DNA of 64,000 nt, from positions 3,740,938 through 3,804,937 of the forward strand of contig NW_006499912.1 in assembly GCF_000471905.2 (NCBI RefSeq), read 5' to 3'. The notes under the pieces were generated by a model. The model did no database searches. It was not told where the DNA came from and was given only the letters and a program-made list of their open reading frames with translations. The stretch's first letter is position 1. The number at the start of each line of letters is the position of its first letter. Positions 13,401-25,400 of this stretch are shown one piece after another. The translations under genes were made by a program, and so were the position numbers. This DNA comes from Amborella trichopoda (taxonomy: Eukaryota; Streptophyta; Magnoliopsida; Amborellales; Amborellaceae).

Positions 13401-16400
13401 GAAGAGGAAGGTTTAGTCTCTGAGGAGGGAAGAAACAAAAGATTGAATCTAAAAGTTCGACAGGAATTCATCCTGAAGATGGAGTAAATTCATTGGCGCC
13501 AGTGTGGTGGACCAATGATGGATATACAACTTTGTGGAAGCTACATGATTCAGTTGTTTGTTAATAAAGGGGAATTTTGAGGAGGGTATGTGTTGCTGAT
13601 CATGAGAGTTTTGCTTTTTGTCATTGAGCTCAAATGATTTGGTCCTTAGGTTTATTCTTCAGCCGACTTGATGGGTGGTTGTGGATCTTGAAGTGGTCCT
13701 TGCTACCCTGCTACTGGATAAGCAATGCAGTACACAGCCCTACCCTGTTGCTCTTGGGAAGGATGGCATTACCTCCTAAGAAAGAGCCCAACCCTATTAC
13801 TCTTGTCTAGGAGGGCAAGGCCTCTCCTGTCCAAGAGCCCAGCCCTCTTACTCTTGTCTAGGAGGGCTAGGCCTCTCCTATCTAAGAAGTATGCCCTATC
13901 CTAGTAGCTATTTATGGAGTGTCCCCCCCTAACTGCGCTATTCCCCCCATGGGGGTAGTTAGCTACTAGCTCAGAAGAGGAATGTAATCCCCCTTGGCTT
14001 GGCTTCCTCCTTCCAGGGGGAGGTTGAATTAGGTGTACCATTTCCTTGTCAAAATTCCAAGCCCTCTATCTACAGTGTTATAAGTCTAATTTTCGTATCA
14101 TATGATATAACAGAGGCATGACTAGCTATGATGATAGACACCTCAAGTCCAAGGCATCTTAGTATCCTTATAAGAGGTTTATTCTATTAGCGATTAAGTG
14201 GTCTAGTTGTTAGGAGCCAAAGCCAATCAAATGGTCTTGTCTTGTTGTTGGTATGTGGATCGAGTCAAGTCTTTAAGGAATGTGCACTATAACCGTCTTC
14301 TAGTGTATGTATATATGAAGACTCAGAGCCATCTTAAAAATGCACAAAACAAATACCAATTTCCCAAAACATCTTGACTTAAATGTCAATACTGAAGGAC
14401 GTAGTTGATTATAGAAAGAGTGGTTCCCAAGATTAAGACGTGGGATTGGGCAGCACGAAAGAAGATCAGTCTATAGGGTTCCCCTAATCAATTTCCTCGG
14501 GCGCTTAGAAGGCATAATAGAATTTTCCTGGGAGTTGATTGGGTCTTGACGATCATCCAATCTTAGAACACAGGGATATAAGCGCCCCTGCAAATCTTAA
14601 AGTGATTGCTTTTGTTATACACATGAAATACTGTCCATGGTTTCTATAAATTTGATGTTGGCTGTATGTTTCTAGAATTTGATTAGAATCAAAAGATTGT
14701 GTGCTTCATCTGTTCATTTCATGACTTTGTTGTGGTTATTTGAGTTGGTTATTATGTTCTGTTTGTTCATTATGCTAATGACAATTTTTTCTGCAGATCA
14801 TCACTGGTTCTGAGGATGGAACAGGCCGAATATGGGGTGAGCTTAAGATGCATTTCTTTATTTAGACTTTTGAGGCTTCTTATCATTATGTGTTTTCGTC
14901 TTGTTTCTGAATTAAGCAAATTTTGTGGGCTAAACTTGACATAGTGATTGGTGTTCATTTCAGGATTACAGATGTTGGAAAACATTTTACCTCTTTTATG
15001 TTTGTCACAACAAATTTGTACCACTCATTTGTGCTAATGTTTGATGCCCTTATGCACTGTAATCTTCAAAAGATTATGTTTTACGAATATGAGATTTGAC
15101 CCACTTGACCTCACTGATTCTTTTCGAAATCATCTATATTGGAAGGTTCACTATTAAGCTTGTTGGAAACAAGAATTTAGCAAATCTGTATGAGCCTCTT
15201 CCACTGGTCATTTTTGCAGACAATCTTGTTTGATCCTCTTTGTAACTGTACTGAATGTCTTTGATGAGGTGTGATGATCTTTGTTTCCTGAAAATTGTTT
15301 CGTTCGTGTGTTGGCATTTCCAAGGGTCTTGCAATTGCAATTTACATATTTAAGGTTAATTAGAAAGATTATGTTTTTTAAAGCTTATTTAAGGCCATCC
15401 TGCACAAGAAAATGATTTGGCTTTAGAAATCAAGTATCCTCTTCACCTCTGCAACCCGTTTTCAGGGCTTTTAATATGTAATCTTTAGTGCTAGAATTGA
15501 AACTCAATAAACTACTGCAGACTTTACTTTTATTTGCAATTGGAAATTCAAATGGCATTGGGAGCACACACTGGTGGGATTCTCTCCCCATCATTCTGTA
15601 ACAAGAATTTATAACCTGTAGTTCTTTTTGTTAGGGAAACTACGCCATGGCCGGTCCCATGCCGGGAGAAAGGAGGGTTGTGTTAGATAGGCAGCCAGTA
15701 TATAACTTTGCCACATCCTTTTACAAACCCTGAACCAATGTTATATGCTCATGCTAGGGCGTTCCTTGTAATGACTTAGGGTATGGCCCTTGATAGAGCG
15801 GAATGACAGAACAAGATTCATGTAACTGACCCCAGATAGTTGGATGTGGCTCGAATGATGATGATGAATTCTTTTTGTTGGGGAAGATCTGGCATTTATA
15901 TGTATATCTCCTATTCTATTATAGGATATGATATTTGATTGGGTTCAATCATATCTTCATTTTCTGTTTCCAATCTAGCTGTGAATGTCCAATATGGGAT
16001 GATAATTGTGTAGGGCAGCTGTTAAATGTTTTAACTCATGGGCCTTATTTTCTCTCTTCTTAGCTGAAATCCCCTTTTAACTTTGTTCTACTTGCTTTTC
16101 TAAGTTAATTTCTTGGAGCCATCAGGCGTTTGAAATGTCGGTTCCTCCATTATATGAAGATATCCTGGAGGATTTCTGTTCCTTGCTTATGACAAACGAA
16201 GGAAATGTACAATTTGTTAAAACAGGATTGAAGCAACATGTTCTATTTATGTTCTTTGAGTAATCTGTCCAGAGGTTGTTATTTCCAGGAACCACTGAAT
16301 GCTGTCTTTGGACTTGAACCCCTTATTCTGAACCTTCATTTCCTCTTAGTTCATTCTTGTTTTTCTAGCATGTTCCTTTTCAATTAAGAAAACTGATATC

Positions 16401-19400
16401 TATAGGAGCTTTTAACTTGATTATAGTTATCTTTCCTGGGGCTTAAACTCAGTCTTCATACCTGGAAGTTAATATATTTACTTTTTAAGACCCCATTTGG
16501 TTTTAAATAACCTTTTGCTAGTTCTTTTCTTCATGCTGTTCTCATTTCTGTGTTCTTTGCATTGCTAAAACATTAGACTGTAGAAGTGGCAAGTGTACCC
16601 GTGTTCTGAATCCAACAAAAGATATGACAGAGGGGAAAGGTCAGAAGCATGCCTATCGATGGGTCAGCTGTGTTGCTGTTGATGCAAGTGAAACTTGGTT
16701 GGTAAGAGTTTCCCATGGCAGCCGGGATTTGTCTGGTGATATTTAGAGATTTTTGTTTTAAAATGCTGTCATCTAAAATAGTCCACATAGTGAATTTATG
16801 GCACTGTTAATTTATACCCCTCATGTACCATTTACTGGTTGGAAAGTGACAGGTTTGCCTTATTATTGTATAAATCCCATACTTTTGTATGCATGGAGTA
16901 AAATGATTATTGTTTCCCTCTGTTTAATAAACTAGTGGGCTCAAAAGTAGTCAACCTGTCAATAGTATACTGCAGAACAAGTTATGGACTCAGTACACTA
17001 ATGTGGCAAAATTGTCATTTTTCATTTTGCATTTATTGGGTTGTTTAGAAAACAAGAATATATCATGATACTTGTATCTTACCGTTCAGTATGCTACAAG
17101 TAACATCAGCTGTCTGCTATCAACAAGGAATGGCTGTGTGAAATATTCCTCTGCTCAAGCATCTATGTGTGCTTGAGCAGATAACATTTTACATCAGCTT
17201 TCTGATGTTCACGATAGGCAACAACAGATGGCTGATGTTACTTGTAGCACACTGAATTATGCTACACTTTTCGTAGTATACGAGCCAATGTTTTGAAAAT
17301 TGGAGTGAAATCGGGACTTGGGCAAATCTTAAAAGACAAAAAAGTTTTTCCTGATTTTTTATGTTTTAATTTTTATTTTTTTTGCTTTTTGAGAAAAAGT
17401 AGGAAAAAGCGGATGGATTCTCCCCCATTTGGAACCCTCTTTCATCAATTTTTTCACAGATTGTTCTTCTCCTACCCCTCTTTCAGATACACAAAAATTT
17501 TAATGGATTAAATCATTTTGCCAAGATCAAGACATCAAAAACTCGCCATTTTTAGGGCAAGATCCCAACCCACTATTTCTTTGATTTCTCCCCATTTTCT
17601 CAACCACAATTCATGAAATTTCGTGTCAAAGAAACCAATTCGAGCCCTCTAAGGGATACCTAACACAATTTCTCAGATTTTATAAAAAAAAGGAACAAAA
17701 GAAAGAAAAACATGTTCGAAAGGAAGGTTTTTGAAAATCCAAGGTTAGATCTACAGATTTATGAGTTTTGATCCTAGATTTCTTTGGGTGTTCCTCTCTA
17801 GAAGGTGTCAGTCTTCAATCTAATACTGGTATTTTCACAATTTAAAACATTATCTTTGTAGAATTTGAATTTTTTGTCATTTTTACTTCTTCTGCCAGAG
17901 CACTCAAAATTTCAAAACGATCACATATTTCCTTTTTATTTTTTTCTTTTGCAAGATTCCGTTAAGTTTTCTGTTGTGTTGTGTTAAACTTAATTCTACA
18001 AAGGTATTGCATGATTTAGACAATATTTTTGTAGATTTCAAACTTTTCTGGTTGTAGATTCATGTTGTTTGATAAAAACCCTCGGATTTCACTAAGGTTT
18101 TTCTTTTAAAGAGTGTAATCTTTGATCTATAACAGGCAGTGAGTGATTTAAAACAATATTTATAGATTGTGGCTTTTTTATAATTTTTTTTATCTTTTGA
18201 AAAAATCTTGAATTTTCAATTATTTCTTGATGATATTTTCATCAATATAACTGATGTTGTGGCGCATTTTTTCTCACAAACCAAGTAACCAACATAAAAT
18301 CATTTTTAATTTTTTTTGTATTTTGTTATAGTTCTTTTGTTGGCTCTGTATATCTGAACAAGTCGAGCTAGTTCGAACTAACAGATTTACAGAGCCAGCT
18401 CAGAATCAGCAGGTGCCCAGTTTGGTCACCCAAGCAGGTTTTGAAAACACTGCTACAAACCGTTACGTAACATTCTGGAGTACGATAGACCTTTTTCAAC
18501 CATTATATGGAAAGTATGGTCATTGCTGTTTGTGATTTCATTACGTTTATTTTTAAATTGGCAGGTGGCAACTGTGAATAATGCACTTAAAACCCCATTT
18601 ATCTGTGACTTCAATGTACATGACACTTATAGAAGTCTATTGGGTGTTACAGTGGAGCTTATTGCATGACCCTGCTAGAATGTATCTTTTGTGGGTTGGC
18701 CATGTTCTATAATTTCTGAAATTGCATATTATTAGGGATATCTATTCTCATATTCATTTCAAATGTATGATCTCCAAGAAAGATGTGATTGTGATATTGT
18801 TAGTCAGTAGGAGAGCTATTTATATTGTATTTATGCCCCGACCAATCACTTTGTTGGTTTATGCATATACCTGGTCTTGTTTTACCTAGAAGTTCAGTTT
18901 CATTCTCGGGTTTGGCATTCCCAATCATATGCAGCCAGACCAAGGTGATTTCTTGACACAATTCTTGTTGAAAATTTGTTGCCTCTGTCTCCCATGAATG
19001 TTGTCGCTTCTCCTGGAGTGTTTTGCGATAGTATCAAACTTTGCCAAAGATTGCTGGTGGAGCATATCCTTCTTAGTTATTGTGCTGCTGGTGAACTTGA
19101 TGTGTCCCCTTTAGACACTCCATATTCAAAAGTTGTGAGAGACAGTATCTTGTTTCATAAGAAGCTATTATAATGGTAACAGTATGTGTACAATAGTATG
19201 AGAGATGGAGTATAAGCTCAACCTTCATTGAGTTTCTGAAAAAGGCATTCAAACCCTTAGAATTCCTCATGTGAAGATGACAATTGAGCATTCCAGCCAA
19301 TGCACATGTAGTCTAGGAAGAGTATCATTTGAAGCCTCAAATAGATTTTGGTTAAAGTTTTCATGCACAGAAGGCCCAAAGCACTCCATCATTCTGAAGC

Positions 19401-22400
19401 ACATTTCTTGAGCGTTTGATTTAGTCAAGTAATATTTGTTCCAAGGTTTAGATCAGACATGTTCTGCGTGAAGAGTATCGAATCCAAGGTCATTCCCGTC
19501 ATTCAGAAAATGTCTTGGAGATTGAAAAGAAGCTTAATGGTAATTTAGTGGTTGTGTGGTGAGTCTGTAGGCAAGGGATCAACAAGAGAGCTGAAATGAA
19601 GACTTCAAAAGGACATCCATTTCCTTTGATCACCTATGGGTTCCCATTTTTCTTGCATGTTCCTCGTATGCGTGAATCATCTAAAAATGGACGCCTGATT
19701 TTATTGATATCAGTCACATTCTCAAAAGGTAATTTCAATAAATTATTTCTCATTATCAATCACTATTCATTGAGGATTGATCTGCCCCACCTGATTTGAT
19801 CCCTTTTGCTGATGCTGACTAGGTAAAATGTCTAGATTATAGGAGGCCCACAACTTTATCCTAGTTTTTGTTTCGCTCCTCCCAAATTTTGTAAGGACAA
19901 GAAACAAGGCGACTACATTGCTTTATGCTCTTTATGCAACGGATTGCTGTGATTTTCATTAGGAGTTGAACCAAATGTTCACCTTTCTATGTTGACAATA
20001 TGATCGCAATCATCATCATCTCTATTCATGGCTCATGAGAACAGACATCCAACTTCCATCAATTTTCTCCCAGATTTAGATCTCTTATAGTTTAACTAGA
20101 TTGATGATTAATGAGAAAAATCTATCCTTTATTGTGCATAATGTTTCAAAAAACTTTAGGCATCCTGTTAATTTTGTTGTTTTTTTGGCAATTTATATGT
20201 ATTCCAGCTCACTTTTTCCATGCAAATATATACACATGAATGGTGAAGCACATTGAAAACTTCATGTCATTGAAAATTTAGTGAAAAAAATAGAAAACAT
20301 AAACTAGTCAACCATCCAATCCAAACTGAGTATGGCATACTCCATACTGACACATGAACACTATTAGAACTATAGACAAGATGAAATTCCAACAATGAAG
20401 AGTAAGCTTATGGATGTTTCTTAAAATCTCAGGGTTTTTTTTTTTTTTAGTTCACATAGATCTCAAAAGATCAATAGATTTGGAGGCTTAGATTCGAGTT
20501 GTTTTTTCATTTTGGGAATTTAGAATACCCCCAATAGCCGCTTATGAAAAAATGGTGGGTCAAAAAAGTACTTTAGTCTCAATTCTCAAAAAAAAAAAAG
20601 TACTTTAGTCTAAAAAAAAGGGCCTAGTACTTGGCCGCCCGCCTGGCCGGGTGCCTAATTAGTAGTTCCCAAGGAGGACCGCCTAGCCCTGGGGGTACGC
20701 CCTGAGGTCTGCCGGGGGCCTAGATGGACTGTTTTTTGAAACAATGATTGTACGAATTGATGCTTGTAGATTCGGCTATGTTCTAGGTTGTTAACAGTAC
20801 GTTAGCAATTATATCCTGTATGTTTTCTCTTTTAATGTTGAGGTTGAATAATCGCTATTACTTTACTTTAGTTATTTGCCGTTTCATTATTTTGTTTATA
20901 TTGTAACCACTGCCCATGATGATACACATAACCTCTTAACGAAAATTCTGAGGTCATGGTGCATAGTGTCTTTCAGGCTTGTGGGAGTGGCAGCAGTTTA
21001 TCCCTCTGGAGTCTTCCTACGTATGATTGCATTTGGAGCTATGAGACTCAATTTCCAATTCAAGATGCATTGTTTGATAAGAACCAGGTTAGTCCATGTG
21101 CCTCTTATTGTTAGCATGGTATCTTCTTAGTCCTCTTTGTGTAGTTTGTTCTGTAAAAGTTCATACCATTGAATTTGTAGTTAAACTCTTGTTCACCATA
21201 GTATCTTCAACCCATTTTTGTGCATTGTTCAATCGAGTGAAATACCACACAAAGATATGGAGTGGGTCTCGTTTTTTTTTTTTGGTAGCAAAAGGATCTG
21301 GTTGGTTATGAAATATTTACCTCGCATTCCCATTGTGATTAGAGAATTTATTTTTACTATGGTATGCCATGTTAATTATATTAATACATATGTGAGGTTG
21401 TCCCATTCATTCTTTATTATTTGCCCATATCAGAGTTTTGGGATCTCAAATGTGATAGGAAACTTTTTTTTGTTGTGGATTGAACTTCCCACATACAGTC
21501 CCTATGAGATTGGAAGAATATCTACCTAAAATGATGTAACATGTTGATAATATTAGAACACGATCTGTAAGTAAGACTACTGTCACTCAATTTCGCAATT
21601 TTTGTTCACAGCATATAGAAACATACATATACAGACTCATGCATTCAAGGAATTAATTTACCAATAAACACCTGTTGAGAGTATCTCATTTATGAGTTAC
21701 TCTTTCATATCTTAGTAGACTTGAGTGATGTGCTTATAGGATGTGTATCACAACCTCTTGTTCCGATAATTATTCCTTTCCCCCAGTGTTTTCTCGTATA
21801 TATTATTCGATCTTGTTGCATAGGCTTTTATGCATGAAGAAAAAGTGGAAAATTAAATTGGACTTTTTTTCTGAACCTTAAACAAGTAAAATCAGTAGTA
21901 GTTGAGAAAATCATAGCTGTAAACAAGCCAGGAGGAGAACTTTCTTCTTTCATAAAATAAAATTTATTTCAATAATAGCCCCCCAAAATTTGACATGCAA
22001 CCTTTTATAAGCCTATCATCATTATCATAACCTTTTCCCAATTAATTGGGGTCGGCTACACGAATCCTGGTCTACTATTCTACTATATTAAAGGCCATAC
22101 CCTCAGTGAGGCCATAAGTCCCCATATCTTTCCGAGCTACTTCCAACCACGTCTTTTTAGGCCTACCCCTTACCCTTTTAAGTCCTTCTCTAACTCGCAC
22201 CTCCTAACAGGTGCTAAACTTGATCGGCGCCATACATGGCCAGCCCGCCCAAGTCTTCTCTCTCTCATCTTATCACCTATCGCTGTCGCATCTAAATTCT
22301 CCTGAATGGATTGATTTCGAAATCTATCCTTTTTTGTCTTGTCATTCATCAATATCTGCTATACTCATTCTATGGGTATATTATTTTTTGTTCGCCCAAC

Positions 22401-25400
22401 ATTCAGCCCCATAGGGCAAAGCTGGTCTCACAGCTGTCCTATAGAACTTGCCCTTCAACTTCATTGGTATGCGGCGATAACATAAAATTTCAGTTGCACA
22501 TCTCCACTTAGCTCACCCAGCTCTAATTCTACATGCTGCATCTTCCTCAATCTCTCCATTTTCTTGGATTATCGACTCAAAATATCGAAAGTGCGGTCTT
22601 TTTTATACTTCCTGGCCGTCAATCTTAACTACTTCATCGTCTCTACTTCTATTGTTACTAAACCTTTTATAAGCCTATAAAACCCTAAAATCAACTTGAG
22701 ACCCAAGTAAACAATTTAAAACTCTAAAATACTCCTAAATAATACCAAAATTCCAGAAATACCCCTGTGAACGGTACCCATTAACAGTATATGTGAGCAG
22801 TACCATGAACAATACTCTTGAATGGAAACCAGTGAGTAGTAAAAAAATATAAAAAAACACTATAATCCTTAAAAAAAACTTAAAAAAGCCTAGAAATAGA
22901 CTATAAAACTAAAATTAAAATCCACATCCTTTGAAGTTAAACAAATATTAAAAATAAGAATAATTTTGCCATCCATGATTCTTCCTTGGTTGGAGTAAAT
23001 TCATCCTCGAGTTTTAAACCGAGCTAGGTTGAATTTTGTGTTAAACCCATGATCTTCTTCAACCTTGAAGGCCTTGTTACGATCATCAGAACCAATGAGT
23101 TATAAGCGGACCGCCCAGCGCCTAGGCGGTCCAGAAGGCCTGGGTGCATCGCCCAGGCCTAAGCGGCTAAACTAGGCGGGCGGTCCCTGGGAGGCCACCT
23201 AAGAGGTACGACACCCACCTTGGCGGCCCTGGGTGGCCGCCCAGGGGCGGAAATACTATTTGTTGAGGGTTTTTTTGAAAAAAACATTGTTTTTAAATGT
23301 GAGTTTTAGGTTCATTTGAAACCTAAACCTACTAGAGCCCATTTTAGAGAGAGAGAAAAGCCTAATAAAAAAAACTAGATTTTGTGATTTTCATTGGATC
23401 AAACTGTTTCTTAAAGTTATAGGAAATGGATCCAAACATCACCCATTAATATTATATTTAGTTTTGGAGTTTTTTTAGGCCTATTGGAAGGTGTTTTGAA
23501 TATTTTAGCACTATAAAACATCTTAGAGGTGGAAGTTTGGAGTTCGAGCAATCAAAGTAAGTGCAAAAATTTATTTTTTAGATTGGTTGTATTATTTTGA
23601 GATGTCTTCTTTAGGATCTAGTCAAAGTGGTGATCCGGGTTGGAAATATGGATATAACTCGAATTCGAATGACAAAAATTTGCGTAAGATGCAATTATTG
23701 TGAAAAAGATACAAAAGGGGGCATAAACTGGTTTAAGAAACATCTTGCCAGTATTAAGGGGACTGTTGCCCCTTGTAAAAGTGTTCCTGAAGCTATTAGA
23801 GAGGAGATTAACCAATATATGAGTTCATTAAAACACAAACAGGAATAAATTCCTTATCATTTGGATAGGTTTATTTCTTGTTCTACTAGAAGAAGTGATC
23901 CGGGTTGGAAGTTTAGTTATAACCTGAAACCAAATGATAAAAATTGTATAAGGTGTTATTTTTGTGAAAAATATACCAATGGGGGTATTAACCGATCCAA
24001 GAAACTCCTTGCCGATATTAAAGGGAATGTTGCATCTTGTAAAAAGGTTCTTGAAGCTATTCGGGATGAGATTAGGCAATATTTGAATTTAGTAGAATCA
24101 GAAAAGGATGAAAATGAGTCTTGTTCTATGGAAATATCTTCTTCAGGTTCTTTTAGAAGTGGTGATCCGGGTTGGAAGTATGGTCACAACCCAAATCCAA
24201 ATGACGAAAGTCGTACTAAGTGTAATTATTATAGAATGAATACTAATGTGGGTATTTACCGGTTCAAAAAACATCTTGCCGGTATTAAGGAGGATGTTGC
24301 CCATTGTAAAAATGTTCTTGGGGCTCCCAGAGAGGAGATTATACAATATTTGAGTTTAGAGAAGTACAAAAAGAAAGAAAACGGTGAAGAGGCACTAGGT
24401 AGAGCAGCCAAGACTCCTAGGGCCTCATCTGCACAAAATAAGAGGAAGGTAAAAGAAAAGGAAGAAGAGGCAAATTTAGAAGAAACTTACGAGGACGAGC
24501 GGTATGTTGAAGAGGGAGATGGCTCTGATGATGAAGGCCTCGAATCTGATGCATATGATGAGGCTTACCCTACTCTTTCTAATGATGATGATGATGATTG
24601 AAGAATAAAGAGTTGAAGACGCTTGACTCTTGTCCTTGGTGTTGACTATTGAGTCCTGGACTCTATATTTTTAGAATTTATGTATATTTTTTTTCTTATT
24701 GTTAGTTTCTAGTTTATACTATCTCACTCTTGTGTGTATGCTAGTATGGTTCCAGCATTGTATGCAAATATGGATTATGGACTATCTAAATTCTCCTCAT
24801 TCATTAAATACTTAAATTAACATTTTTCTTTCTACTAGGCCGCTTAGGTTCTGAGCACCCGCCTAAGTTCGGGGCACCCGCCTAGGCGTTGGGTGGCCTG
24901 GACCCCCCTCGGACGCCTAGCGCTTTTTGAAACACTGCTTAGAACAATATTCAAACTTTTCTATCTTTTGATACACAACAACTCAATAATATATGTGATC
25001 ATCATCAATCTTTTTTTTTTTTTTGAGAATGTTTCAATTCATCATCAATCTTTTTATTAGTGAAATAAGATGCATCTTTATGATCAGGCTCCATGTTTTT
25101 TTTATAATTCTTAATCATATTCCCAAAATCCTCATATGTTCTAGCCTTCCTGCTTTGTGCCTCCTTTATCACCTTTTTTTGGCATCTAAAATCTTTATAG
25201 GCTCAAGCTCCTCTGGGTTCAAGTCAACATCTTGCTTCTTCATTTCGCCATTCACGAGGAAATTAGATATCCTTGCTGCCTCAAGGCCAACTTCTTTCCT
25301 ATCATCTTGTTCTTCATCAGATATAAGACCTTCATCAAAGATGAGTTACCCGTGACATTAAGGAATGATGATTCCAATTGGGGAACCAAACCTACTTGTT

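Noticed and set aside
17286-18452. Classifying the block as a hAT element with confidence
   Set aside because: The ends resemble hAT termini, but the 8-bp flanks (ATACGAGC and CTACAAAC) do not match and no coding remnant is seen.
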